A DNA stretch of 44,352 nt from Shewanella basaltis (GTDB lineage Bacteria > Pseudomonadota > Gammaproteobacteria > Enterobacterales > Shewanellaceae), in assembly GCF_023283885.1 (NCBI RefSeq), contig NZ_JAKILA010000032.1, forward strand, positions 1 to 44,352, written 5' to 3'. Position 1 is the first letter of the stretch, and every line of letters begins with the position of its first letter. The position numbers and the translations under genes were made by a program. Under the pieces are notes generated by a model. That model saw only the letters and a list, made by a program, of their open reading frames with translations, did not search any database and was not told the origin of the DNA. Positions 33,288-42,066 of this stretch are shown piece after piece.

Positions 33288-35972
33288 ATGAAAACCAAGC
33301 CGAGTTTTACCGTTAATAAGTTAAGCCTTGCCATTATCTCTGTGATTTCTGCGGCGACATTATTAACAGCTACCCCCGTATACTCGCAAGAACCAGAGCC
33401 GACTCGTGACCCTGGTGAAGTGATTCCGATTGAGCCGATTGAGGTTATTTCAGTGACAGGGCGCTTACGCAGCTCAGCCTCAGAAGCCACTGAAGAACGT
33501 CGTGAACAAATTGCTGTAGCCGACATTATGGGCTCAGAACAAATTTCAAGAACCGGTGACGGTGACGCAGCCGCCGCACTTCGTCGTGTGACAGGTTTAA
33601 CCTTAAAAGATGGTAAATTTATTTATGTACGTGGTTTAGGCGAACGTTATTCTAGTACCTCACTAAACGGCGCCACAGTACCATCGCCCGACCCAACACG
33701 TAACGTCGTCCCTTTAGACATGTTTCCAGCATCGATCATCGAGTCTCTGTCGGTGCAAAAGTCAGCGTCAGCAAACTCGCCTGCCGCATTTGGTGGCGGA
33801 CATGTGGATATTCGTACTAAATCCATCCCATCAGATTTCTTTTTTAAAGCCTCTGTAGGCGGACGTTATAACACTAACGACTCAGACGACAGTTACACCT
33901 ACAAGGGTGGCGGTAAAGATTGGACCGGCCAAGATGACGGCACCCGCAGTATGCCAGGCACCATTAATGACACCATTAATCAGTACGGTGGCATTAGCCC
34001 AATTGATATCGTTAGTGGCTCAAATGGCACTGTGAATTATCAAACGGCGCAAACAATAAATCGTGAATTGGCACTGGGATTGTATCGCGACATGACAATC
34101 CAACATCAAAGTACCGATCCTGCGGTGCGCGGTGACATTGCCATTGGTGACCGTTGGGACATTACTGACGATATTATTTTTGGTGCCTTATCTGCCGTAT
34201 CGTATAAAAAGCAAGCAGAAAACTACACCAAACGTGAAGTTGAATTAGACGGTGACAGCAGCCAAGTTCAGATTGAAAACCAAAAAGACATCGTAGGTAC
34301 AGACTCTGTTGTGCAGGTGTCTGGCATGCTTAACATGGGGTTAGAAATTGGCTACAACCATAAAATCGAAACCTTTACCACCTACTTACAAGACACTTCA
34401 GACGATGTGTCGTTAGGCATTGAAGAAACCATCGACACCCTAGGTGAGCCAAATGCACTGCAAGTGTACGGTGTTGATTATGAAGAGCGTTCGCTAATTA
34501 GTAATCAAATTAAAGGCCATCACTTTATTGAGTTTTTAAATGACGCAGAATTGAACTGGAAGTTTTCAGATGCACGCTCAGAGCGCTATGCGCCTAACGA
34601 ATTGTCGTACACCTATAACGTATTACTGGACGATAACTACGAGTTGTTATCGCGCAATCTAAACACACAAGATGCGCCTAAATATGTGTATAGCCGTTTA
34701 CAAGACGACAGCCAAAATTACGGCTGGGACTTAATGTACCCTGTTAATTTTGACAGCGCCGTGCTCAAGCTTACCACTGGCTATGAATACTTTGAGCGCA
34801 CCCGTGAAAGCTATGCCACACGTTTAGGCCTAGACGTTAATTTAAGCCCATCAAATGTTAATGGCAGCATTTTAGCCGGTGATTTTGATGAGATTTTCTC
34901 AGACAGTAATATCATCAACGATACATTAGATTTAGAGCTTAAAGACGCGTCTACCGACACTGAAGATTATATCGCCGCCGAAAAAAATGATGCCGTTTTT
35001 GTTAGTATGGACATTGATTTTGATGATGTGTGGCGTGTGTATGCTGGTGTGCGTTATGAAGATTTTCGCCGTGTAACATTACCGATTGACCCAGACGGTG
35101 AAATATCAGACGAAGGCGGTCGCTACGACTTAGCCGATTATGTCATCGCAGAAGACGGTTGGTTCCCATCGTTGTCATTAACCTGGAAGCAAACCGACAC
35201 CACTCAATGGCGTTTAGGTGCAAGTAAAACCATCGTGCGTCCAGACCTGCGCGAAGTATCGCCAGTGCGTTTCCAAGACCCGGTCACAGGCTTTGATTTC
35301 TTTGGTAACCCAGAGTTAGAAAGCTCCGACATTCTTAACCTCGATTTACGTTGGGAATACTACTCAGATGATGGCAATAACTTCAGTGTAGGTGCATTTT
35401 ATAAAGACGTTGACGCACCCATTGAGCCAATTCAGCGTATTTCAGAAGCCGGGCGCCAGCTTAAATTTTATAACGCACAGTCGGGTTATATTTACGGTGT
35501 TGAAACCGAGTTTTTACAAGAGCTTGAATTCTTAGGCAGTGATGGCAGCATTTGGGAAGACTTCTTTGTGGCCGGTAACTTAACCCTAGGCGACTCTGAA
35601 ATTGATATCGCTCCTAATGGCGAAATCGACCCAACTAACCAAACACGTCGTATGACTGGGCACTCACAATGGGTGGCTAACGTGCAACTCAGTTACGATT
35701 CGTCCGACAGTTATCACAGCGCAACCTTGGTGTATAACGTGTTTGGTGAGCGTATTGCTTACGGCGGACGTGGCGGTTTAGACGATGTGTATGAAAAGCC
35801 ATTTCATAGCCTAGACTTTACCTATACTTTCTTCCCTACAACTAGTACAACGATTAAGTTGAAAGCGAAGAATATTCTAGGTGAAACCACCGAGTACGAG
35901 CAGCAAAGCTACCAAGTGTATGCCAAAGATCCTGGCACAGAGTACACCCTACAGTTTAGCTATGAGTACTAA
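33288..35972 (+). CDS. TonB-dependent outer-membrane receptor
   Basis: An outer-membrane active transporter of 894 residues. The signal peptide (LSLAIISVISAATLLTATPVYS) is followed by a TonB box-like IEVISVTG. The plug domain shows ISRTGDGDAAAALRRVTGLTL, FIYVRGLGERYSSTSLNGA, and VVPLDMFPASIIESLSVQKS, with GGGHVDIRT closing it. The beta-barrel ends with the aromatic strand DPGTEYTLQFSYEY. The plug text is that of the large receptors common in Alteromonadales, often tied to sugars or polymers. AGGAT precedes the start. It shares an operon with the beta-helix lipoprotein, and a strong terminator follows at 36053. The substrate cannot be decided from the sequence. Confidence 0.93.
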   Translation: MKTKPSFTVNKLSLAIISVISAATLLTATPVYSQEPEPTRDPGEVIPIEPIEVISVTGRLRSSASEATEERREQIAVADIMGSEQISRTGDGDAAAALRRVTGLTLKDGKFIYVRGLGERYSSTSLNGATVPSPDPTRNVVPLDMFPASIIESLSVQKSASANSPAAFGGGHVDIRTKSIPSDFFFKASVGGRYNTNDSDDSYTYKGGGKDWTGQDDGTRSMPGTINDTINQYGGISPIDIVSGSNGTVNYQTAQTINRELALGLYRDMTIQHQSTDPAVRGDIAIGDRWDITDDIIFGALSAVSYKKQAENYTKREVELDGDSSQVQIENQKDIVGTDSVVQVSGMLNMGLEIGYNHKIETFTTYLQDTSDDVSLGIEETIDTLGEPNALQVYGVDYEERSLISNQIKGHHFIEFLNDAELNWKFSDARSERYAPNELSYTYNVLLDDNYELLSRNLNTQDAPKYVYSRLQDDSQNYGWDLMYPVNFDSAVLKLTTGYEYFERTRESYATRLGLDVNLSPSNVNGSILAGDFDEIFSDSNIINDTLDLELKDASTDTEDYIAAEKNDAVFVSMDIDFDDVWRVYAGVRYEDFRRVTLPIDPDGEISDEGGRYDLADYVIAEDGWFPSLSLTWKQTDTTQWRLGASKTIVRPDLREVSPVRFQDPVTGFDFFGNPELESSDILNLDLRWEYYSDDGNNFSVGAFYKDVDAPIEPIQRISEAGRQLKFYNAQSGYIYGVETEFLQELEFLGSDGSIWEDFFVAGNLTLGDSEIDIAPNGEIDPTNQTRRMTGHSQWVANVQLSYDSSDSYHSATLVYNVFGERIAYGGRGGLDDVYEKPFHSLDFTYTFFPTTSTTIKLKAKNILGETTEYEQQSYQVYAKDPGTEYTLQFSYEY

Positions 35973-36052
35973 ATACGTGAATAAATAAGGTTATAACGAG
36001 TACTGGTTTTTAGTGGTTTTTACTCATCATTTCAATCACTGAAAACGTGCAC

Positions 36053-36083
36053 GGCCACTTTCTTCGGAACAAAGAAAGTGGCC
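36053..36083 (+). terminator. Rho-independent terminator of the receptor operon
   Basis: A perfect 12-bp stem GGCCACTTTCTT with its complement (36053-36064 with 36072-36083), a 7-nt loop and T6 immediately after. Confidence 0.92.
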
Positions 36084-36207
36084 TTTTTTGTGTATTCCAA
36101 TACCATACGATTAACGATTGCTCGATACGTTTTAGCAATCTTTTGCAATACATATTTGTTAGAATACCGCTACTTTCTGTCAGTCGCAGCCTGAGTCAAT
36201 CTTTATT

Positions 36208-37167
36208 ATGTTTAACCGCCTTACTGTATTTTTGTATTTAATCTTAGCGTTATCAACCAGTGCCTGCGCGATGCCCACAGGCATGAGCCAAGCGGGTAGC
36301 ATTACCGCACCGTCAATTGACGAAGCCAGTGGCCTTGCGGTATCACGGATCAATGATCAAATATTGTGGACACATAACGACAGTGGTGACACGGCAAGGA
36401 TCTTTGCTATCGATACTCAGGGGCAGCAGTTAGCTACAGTCAATATTACCGGTGTCAACAATACCGATTGGGAAGATATTGCCTCATTTGTATATCAAGG
36501 TGAGTCGTACTTATTGATTGCCGATGTGGGTGATAACCAAGCAAAGCGATCGCAGTATCAGTTACATTTGATCAAAGAACCCAATTTAAGCCTACTTAAT
36601 GGCCAAAAAAATCTGTCTGCCAAACCGGTTTGGAGCATGACATTTACATACCCAGATGGCGCTCACGACTGTGAGTCAGTCGCGGTGGACAGTGTAAAGG
36701 GTAAAATACTGCTATTGACCAAACGCGATACGCTACCAATATTGTACGAGCTGCCATTAATCGCCCCAACGCTACAAAGTGGATCAAATAAATCATCTGC
36801 TCAAATGATTAAGCAGCAAGCCAAAAGATTAGGCGAAATCGCGCCTTTACCTACCGCTGTACTCGATTATGTCAGTATTTATACTTGGGCAGGCTTTGCT
36901 GGCAAACCCACCGCGATGGATATCTCGGCAGATGGGTTATCTGCGGTAATATTAACCTACACCCACGCATTTTATTTTACTCAAACCACACAAGGTGAGT
37001 GGTTAAGTTTGTTTTCAACCACGCCACAACAAATTGCACTGCCGGCAATAAAACAAGCCGAAGCGGTAGCGTTTAGCCAGGACGGCCAGAGTATTTATAT
37101 TACCTCAGAGATGATCCCTGCACCTGTGTATAAAATGGATTTGAACAGTGCTGTTACGCAGCAGTAG
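36208..37167 (+). CDS. Exported beta-propeller-like protein, unknown function
   Basis: A 319-residue protein with an N-terminal signal segment (VFLYLILALSTSACA). The mature part has the repeated strands of a propeller: DEASGLAVSRINDQILWTHNDSGD, DTQGQQLATVNITG, TDWEDIASFV, YLLIADVGDNQAKRSQYQLHLI, DCESVAVDSVKGKILLLTKRD and AEAVAFSQDGQSIYITSEM. The WTHNDSGD and EDIA/DCESVA/EAVAFS motifs suggest a metal-binding phytase-like or SdiA-regulated-type propeller; that is inference and no catalytic set can be assigned. It follows the receptor operon in the same direction but after a terminator, so it has its own promoter. The ribosome site is weak. Confidence 0.7.
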   Translation: MFNRLTVFLYLILALSTSACAMPTGMSQAGSITAPSIDEASGLAVSRINDQILWTHNDSGDTARIFAIDTQGQQLATVNITGVNNTDWEDIASFVYQGESYLLIADVGDNQAKRSQYQLHLIKEPNLSLLNGQKNLSAKPVWSMTFTYPDGAHDCESVAVDSVKGKILLLTKRDTLPILYELPLIAPTLQSGSNKSSAQMIKQQAKRLGEIAPLPTAVLDYVSIYTWAGFAGKPTAMDISADGLSAVILTYTHAFYFTQTTQGEWLSLFSTTPQQIALPAIKQAEAVAFSQDGQSIYITSEMIPAPVYKMDLNSAVTQQ

Positions 37168-37198
37168 ATAACCTTGTTTGCACTGCTACTTGCTCAAT

Positions 37199-37265
37199 AT
37201 TGACCTGATACAATGCAACAAGCAAACACCTGGATTCCGGCTTAACTGCATTGCCGGAACGACGT
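37199..37265 (+). repeat. 67-bp direct repeat, copy 1
   Basis: Begins ATTGACCTGATACAATGC and ends GCCGGAACGACGT. It contains the hairpin TTCCGGC...GCCGGAA, which resembles the short palindromic repeats seen in many genomes. The second copy, at 37384-37450, differs at a single base. Non-coding, downstream of the propeller gene. Confidence 0.9.
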
Positions 37266-37383
37266 TAGGATTAACCTCAGATAAAGCCCTGTAAGTTATT
37301 GCTAAGAGTCGCAGAGTTTATGTCAGTGTTAACCTGTAATGAAGTTAGACGCTTTATTGCTTAGCTGTGGCGAAGCGTTAACA

Positions 37384-37450
37384 ATTGACCTGATACAATG
37401 CAACAAGTAAACACCTGGATTCCGGCTTAACTGCATTGCCGGAACGACGT
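37384..37450 (+). repeat. 67-bp direct repeat, copy 2
   Basis: Identical to 37199-37265 except that AGCAAAC is AGTAAAC. It starts exactly 185 bp after copy 1 and ends 12 bp before the stop codon of the convergent dCMP deaminase gene. The hairpin inside could act as a terminator-like structure there. Confidence 0.9.
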
Positions 37451-37462
37451 GTAAAAGTAGGG

Positions 37463-37897
37463 TTATTCTACTTGCATCCAATCGACTTTAACGCCGGCTT
37501 GCTCAAACATATCTTCACTGACTTTAATCTTATCGCCCCAGCGTGACAAAAAATCGTCGTTAGGTTTTGGGCTATGTACGGCGCGCAATCCAGTTTGAAT
37601 AATTTTGGCCGCGCAGTTAGGGCAGGGGAAGTGAGTCACCCAAATTTCACAACTACTAAGATCGCGTTTGGCATGCAATATGGCATTTTCTTCTGCATGA
37701 AGTGTTTTGAGCAGTTTCATTTCGCGGTTATCGGTTTCAGCGCTGTCTGATATTCCGTGAGGATAACCATTAAAGCCTAAGGATACGATGCGATTGTTTT
37801 CGGTGATGACCGCACCGACTCGGGTGGAGGGATCTTTACTCCAAGATGCTACGAGTTCGGCCATTTGTAAAAAACGTATCGCCCATTTTGTCATCAT
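37463..37897 (-). CDS. dCMP deaminase-type cytidine deaminase
   Basis: A zinc-dependent deaminase of 144 residues of the deoxycytidylate deaminase (ComEB) group. The zinc site is HAEENAI (His ligand and catalytic Glu) and PCPNCAAKI (two Cys ligands). The N-terminal MAELVASWSKDPSTRVGAVI and GFNGYPHGISDS match dCMP deaminases. It should convert dCMP to dUMP for dTTP supply, though related deaminases act on other cytosine compounds. AGGAACGG precedes the start. It is a single gene, divergent from nothing close, with the LysR gene downstream in the same direction (stop at 38019, upstream in coordinates of its own start). Confidence 0.88.
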   Translation of the reverse strand: MMTKWAIRFLQMAELVASWSKDPSTRVGAVITENNRIVSLGFNGYPHGISDSAETDNREMKLLKTLHAEENAILHAKRDLSSCEIWVTHFPCPNCAAKIIQTGLRAVHSPKPNDDFLSRWGDKIKVSEDMFEQAGVKVDWMQVE

Positions 37898-38018
37898 CTT
37901 AATGCCGTTCCTATGCGTTATTTATCAATTAACTATTGTTTTAACAATTGCTTTAACTAGGCGCTATTCTCTATGCAGAACAGTGATAAATCAACCTTCA
38001 ATCTGATGCATATTACTT

Positions 38019-38972
38019 TTATTCATCTGTTGGCCATTCATGTTCAGCTAGGGTTTTATTGTTAATGAGCTGTACTCTCAACGCACTGATTTTTTGTTTG
38101 AGCTCATCGCGGATTAAACGGATAGCGGGTGTGATCATTTGCCGGCTTGGTAATACTAACCATAACTCAGTAAGTGGGATTTGGTAGTCTGGCATGACTC
38201 GTTGCAGTCGACCGGCCAGCATGTCTTGGGCGACATCAATAGCCGATTTTTTTGCAATTCCCACGCCGTCAACACACCAGCGGCGTACTAGATCGCCATC
38301 GTTACACGCCCTATTGCTAGTCATTTTTATTTTATGCTCTTGCTTGCCATGGAGCAGCAACCAGGTGTCATGGGTGACATTATACAGTTTGTAAAGCAGT
38401 GCGTTGTGCTCAATAAGTTCGCCAGGGCGAGTTGGTGCGCCGTGCTTGGCAAGGTACTGAGGCGATGCACACAAAAAATGTGGGATGTTACATATTTTAA
38501 AGCCATAAAAGTTGGACTCGTTTACCGCACCTGCAATCATTGCGCGCAGCGCCACATCAACACCATCGCGGTAAAAATCAACGCGGGTATCACTCACATG
38601 GAGACGCAGGGTAACGTCTGGATGGTGTGCTAATAAATCATTGAGTAAATTGCGCATGAGGTTGCGGCCCATTTCAGACGACATCGCCATACGAACCTCA
38701 CCATTGATGGATTGGCGTTCGTCGTTAATTGCCTGTTGGCCTTGCTGTAATAAATCCAGCGCCTGCTGGCATAACGGAAGATAGCGCTCCCCCTCAGAAG
38801 ACAAACGTAATTGCCTCGTGGTGCGAACAAATAACGCGGCGCCAACTTCGTTTTCAATGCGTTTTAACGCAATACTGGCTGCAGATGAGCTGATATCGAG
38901 TTGATTCGCAGCGGCCGTGATAGATTGAAGCTCTGCGATTTTTATCACTACCCGTAAATCTGCCATCTTCAT
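38019..38972 (-). CDS. LysR family transcriptional regulator
   Basis: A 317-residue regulator. The N-terminal helix-turn-helix is typical: ADLRVVIKIAELQSITAAANQL, then SSSAASIALKRIENEVGAALFVRTTRQLRLSSEGERYL. The effector domain follows with VRMAMSSEMGRNLMRNLLNDL and the LysR-substrate core (VTLRLHVSDTRVDFYRDGVDVALR). GAGGAAG lies just before the ATG. It is divergent from the DUF4437 cupin gene at 39234, separated by 261 bp, which suggests it controls that gene. An inverted repeat lies 17 bp upstream of its start. The ligand is unknown. Confidence 0.95.
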   Translation of the reverse strand: MKMADLRVVIKIAELQSITAAANQLDISSSAASIALKRIENEVGAALFVRTTRQLRLSSEGERYLPLCQQALDLLQQGQQAINDERQSINGEVRMAMSSEMGRNLMRNLLNDLLAHHPDVTLRLHVSDTRVDFYRDGVDVALRAMIAGAVNESNFYGFKICNIPHFLCASPQYLAKHGAPTRPGELIEHNALLYKLYNVTHDTWLLLHGKQEHKIKMTSNRACNDGDLVRRWCVDGVGIAKKSAIDVAQDMLAGRLQRVMPDYQIPLTELWLVLPSRQMITPAIRLIRDELKQKISALRVQLINNKTLAEHEWPTDE

Positions 38973-38988
38973 ATTGCTTCCTCTTAGC

Positions 38989-39023
38989 TCAAGTGATTTT
39001 TTACCGCTTAAGCTATCACTTGA
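38989..39023. promoter_or_regulatory. Inverted repeat, candidate LysR operator
   Basis: TCAAGTGAT (38989-38997) and ATCACTTGA (39015-39023) are perfect complements with a 17-bp spacer, just upstream of the LysR start in the divergent gap. Position suggests autoregulation or control of the cupin gene, but LysR sites are usually built around T-N11-A, which was not verified here. Confidence 0.45.
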
Positions 39024-39233
39024 TTTTATTATCCACGTTTTTGCGAAAGTATATTAAAGATTACCCCGTTTATCGAATAAATGTAAAAGACTAAGATGAC
39101 ACTATTACACCGATGTTAATGCCGTTGTTTGGCCTAGTGCTGCCATTAAGGTGCCATAAATGCAGGGGTTTTCTCTGTCGACAAAATCAGGCCACGGTAT
39201 TGTGCTCATTTTAACTAAGATGGAAAGTCAATC

Positions 39234-40037
39234 ATGAATAGATTAACGATGACTGCGATTGCAGCTCTTATAGGTGCGATGGCTTTACCCGTGATGGCCA
39301 ATGATCATAAGGTTATTTCGACCGATAATATTAAGTGGGGCATGCTTAACCCAGCACGCGGAGACGCCAGCCCCAAAGCGGCAGATCTTTGGGGCGACCG
39401 CACTAAAGATGTGGCGACCGGAATGCTGGTGAAGTTTCAAAAAGGTTTTTCATCACCACCTCATATTCATAACATCACTTACCGCGGTATCGTTATTGAT
39501 GGCTTAATGCATAACGATGATCCAAGCGCTGAAAAAATGTGGTTACCAAGTGGCTCGTTTTGGACTCAACCGGCTGGCGAGAGCCATATCACTGCGGCCA
39601 ATGGCGACGATAACCTGATATACCTCGAAATCGACAGCGGCCCTTATTTAGTTAAACCAGTAGAGCAAGCATTTGATAATGGTGAGCGTCCGATTAACAT
39701 GACTGAAAACAACTTGTTTTGGTTAAATGTTAAAGATGTAACCTGGCTGGAAGCGGGCAATGCGCAAATCAGTTATTTATGGGGCAAACCAGACGCTGCC
39801 AATGGCAGTTTTGTTAAACTCCCCGCAGGTTTTAAAGGAGCGATTGAAAGCGGCAATGCACTTAAAGCCTTGGTGGTAAAAGGCAGTGCAACCTATCAAT
39901 GGGGCGATCAACAAGCACTAACAGCATTAACCCCAAGCAGCTTCTTTAGCTCAGACGCGCAGGGCAAGCATGTGATTAATGCTAAAACCGAAGTGGTACT
40001 GTATGTCAATTCGTCAGGGCCGTTTAGCGTAAAATAG
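39234..40037 (+). CDS. DUF4437 exported bicupin protein
   Basis: A 267-residue protein with a signal peptide ending ALPVMAND. Two cupin-like halves follow. The first has the text MLVKFQKGFSSPPHIHNITYRGIVIDGLMHND and SGSFWTQPAGESHITAA, with His residues (HIHN, ESH) placed like a cupin metal site. The second half (KLPAGFKGAIESGNALKALVVKGSATYQ and SSFFSSDAQGKHVINA) keeps only one clear His. This is the DUF4437 family; it is periplasmic, and the function is unknown. The divergent LysR gene suggests substrate-dependent induction. GGAAAG precedes the ATG. Confidence 0.85.
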   Translation: MNRLTMTAIAALIGAMALPVMANDHKVISTDNIKWGMLNPARGDASPKAADLWGDRTKDVATGMLVKFQKGFSSPPHIHNITYRGIVIDGLMHNDDPSAEKMWLPSGSFWTQPAGESHITAANGDDNLIYLEIDSGPYLVKPVEQAFDNGERPINMTENNLFWLNVKDVTWLEAGNAQISYLWGKPDAANGSFVKLPAGFKGAIESGNALKALVVKGSATYQWGDQQALTALTPSSFFSSDAQGKHVINAKTEVVLYVNSSGPFSVK

Positions 40038-40628
40038 CTTTTTGTTAGTAATGGCCTAATCAGCACGAATATTGTGGTGATTAGGCTTTTTATTATCTCG
40101 CGGTAGTGGTTTTGGTTGGGGTAGCTCTACTTGTGTGTTGTACTTATGGCTAGCTGCTACTTATACAGTGGCGCTTCGCCCATACCAGACTAAAGCAGTA
40201 AAATGCTTGTACCGCTTTTGGCAATCAGCCCCCAAATGTGTTTACTGAAAACGCATTTTTTCAATGGTGCTTGCCTAACTTCATCTCCGCCATTCTAACT
40301 GACTTACACTTGCCGGATAAATATCCTGTATCTGGTCATATCTGTCATTTTTATGTTATGTGAAGCGTTTAAAAACAGCTGTAGTGGTTTTGGGCTTGTT
40401 GTTAAGTTGAATCGGTTAATAATTAAACTAAAGTTGTACGAATAATAAATCGCGAATACTGTAATGTATTGAAATTAATTTTTTATCTTTGTCGAATATA
40501 GAGTCCACTTTTAACGCGTAAGCTCGATTTGATTGGTCAACGGTGTAACATAAAACAGATTTACATCAATAAGATAGTGGTTTTAGGATGATATTAATCA
40601 GTAAGCTGTTAGCTAATAAGGAAAATGA
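40038..40628. other. AT-rich intergenic region before the SMI1 gene
   Basis: The first part holds a terminator for the cupin gene: GCCTAATCA (40054-40062) with its complement at 40078-40086, followed by TTTTTATT. The remaining 540 bp are AT-rich with no reading frame of note. GTTAGCT at 40608-40614 ends the region and is described with the SMI1 gene. Confidence 0.55.
40608..40614 (+). other. Integron-like core site upstream of the SMI1 gene
   Basis: GTTAGCT lies 15 bp before the start of the SMI1 gene and is the reverse complement of AGCTAAC at 41251-41257, just after its stop. Such paired sites bound integron cassettes, but seven bases can match by chance. Confidence 0.35.
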
Positions 40629-41252
40629 ATGTTTGATAAAATTGAAAGTATTTTGAAGCAAAAAGCTCCCTTAATTGTAGAAGCATTTCAGGGTGCTGCT
40701 GATGAGTCTAAAATTGAACAATTGGAATCATTAATTGGTACTGTACTACCAAATAACTTAAAGAAAATGTATCGTTCTAGGAATGGTTTCGACTATACAA
40801 AATTTGCCAATCTATTTTATGGTTTCCCATTCTTAGAATTAGACGTAATTATTCAAGCTCAAGAAAATTTAAAATCGACAAATACTTTAGAGCCTCTTAG
40901 GTACGCAGATCCTGAGATAAAAAGTGACTATACATTTGGCTTAAAACGCATACCAATTGGAGACGACTCAGGAACTTCATTGTTATGTGTTGATCTTGAT
41001 CCTTCTGATGTAGGTAGTTATGGTCAAATTATTTTAGTTGATTATGATATGAGAGTTGCATTGAAGCTCAATTCTTCAGTTGAAGAATTGTTACTACAGT
41101 TTGAAGACGATCTAATCAATGATAAATACAGTCTTCAAGAAGATGCATTGGCAGATGGTGTGCACTGGTTAAAGCCAAGCAGAGAAATTGATCCAGGAAA
41201 TTGGTTTAATTCATCACGCTGGCAGTACGTTAACACTGCCCTAAAAAAATAG
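40629..41252 (+). CDS. SMI1/KNR4 (SUKH) family protein
   Basis: A 207-residue soluble protein of the SUKH superfamily. The text LESLIGTVLPNNLKKMYRSRNGFDYT is the family hallmark (helix, LPxxLKxxYxxxNG), followed by FPFLELDVIIQ and IPIGDDSGTSLLCVDLD, then YGQIILVDYD. Members in bacteria are often immunity proteins against polymorphic or contact-dependent toxins, but no toxin gene is in this window. The gene is visibly more AT-rich than its neighbours. AAGGAAAA precedes the ATG, and the stop codon overlaps an attC-like sequence. It may be a lone integron cassette. Its target, if it is an immunity protein, is unknown. Confidence 0.85.
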   Translation: MFDKIESILKQKAPLIVEAFQGAADESKIEQLESLIGTVLPNNLKKMYRSRNGFDYTKFANLFYGFPFLELDVIIQAQENLKSTNTLEPLRYADPEIKSDYTFGLKRIPIGDDSGTSLLCVDLDPSDVGSYGQIILVDYDMRVALKLNSSVEELLLQFEDDLINDKYSLQEDALADGVHWLKPSREIDPGNWFNSSRWQYVNTALKK

Positions 41253-41447
41253 CTAACAAAGCAATCAAACGGATGGCCGTTGAAGAAAGTGACATGAGCT
41301 AGCCATGGCTTTTCTCGTACTCCGTGTATCAGGCATCCTACTGGTCAGAGCAAGCTAGTTTTGGAGGGTAACGGGCGTACAGGGTATTCATGCCATCACG
41401 ACATTTGTTAATCCATTTACATCAGATCCCCATTTGAAGCGTTAGCA
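41251..41447 (+). other. attC-like site, possibly extended, after the SMI1 gene
   Basis: The left end AGCTAACAAAGCAATCAAAC and the right end CATTTGAAGCGTTAGCA look like the two arms of an integron attC: GCTAAC/GTTAGC outer sites and CAAACGG / CCATTTG inner sites. The CDS stop overlaps the left core, as in cassettes. At 197 bp it exceeds the usual attC range (about 57-141 bp), so the two arms may come from different sites or there may be an insertion between them. Confidence 0.4.
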
Positions 41448-41610
41448 TTTTCATTTTTACCATAATGAGGTGGCTGAAGCCGGCAACAAACTCGGTAAAA
41501 GCTGGATTAATTTCCGCCGCAATATTTTCGCTGCTTTTGTTTGGTTAAAAAGTGAAAATGTAGCCGAAACGCTGAGTAATTTAACCGTGCCACCCATTGT
41601 TAATTTTTGA
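41443..41610 (+). pseudogene. Short unrecognised reading-frame remnant
   Basis: An open stretch of 55 codons after a stop at 41443-41445 encodes HFHFYHNEVAEAGNKLGKSW, then INFRRNIFAAFVWLKSENVA, ending in LTVPPIVNF. The composition looks like a real protein end, but there is no start signal beyond a possible GTG at 41470 and no family I recognise. It may be the 3' end of a decayed gene. Confidence 0.3.
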
Positions 41611-42066
41611 CCGAGTGTTGTAGTTTCTTCAGATTAAGATAATGCCGAGAAGGTGAATCATGATGATTTGCAAGGCGACCGTCCGCCCTATGGACGGGGC
41701 GGCCGAGCTACAAGGACTTTTTATTTCAAAAGAAGTGCTGCGTGTCGTTGAGTGAATGTCATGGTTCGCCAATCTAATGAATGTGACTGTTTCAGCTTTT
41801 TGACTAAGCGAAGCGCCACGACGTCAGTGGCCGCAGGCCATAAATTACAAAAAGTACATAAGCACAAAGCTAACACGTAGATCCCCGATAAAAGCATTCG
41901 AGGATGACGGCGTGGAGCTGGATGCCTTTCGGTAACGTCCTTGAGCCGGGAGCTTAGCATTACTGGAAAGACGGAGTCAGAGTAATGCTACATCAGGGAG
42001 CGACGGTAAACTTAAGCGTACCATTGAGGCATTTGTGAATACCTCTAAAGCAGATAGGCTGCCTAT
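41611..42066. other. Hairpin-rich intergenic DNA
   Basis: This 456-bp stretch contains a 6-bp stem CCGTCC/GGACGG (41679-41697) in GC-rich DNA and a 10-bp stem TAGCATTACT with its complement (41955-41964 with 41981-41990). A 79-codon minus-strand frame at 41721-41960 overlaps these structures and is not called because its composition (clusters of Arg, His and Pro, then Cys) is not protein-like. It looks like decayed repeats. Confidence 0.45.

Noticed and set aside
37199..37450. CRISPR-like array from the 67-bp repeats
   Set aside because: Only two copies, repeat too long, spacer 118 bp, and no cas genes nearby.
41721..41960. A 79-codon minus-strand reading frame in the hairpin-rich region
   Set aside because: Composition is not protein-like, no ribosome site, and it overlaps inverted repeats; treated as decayed repeat DNA.
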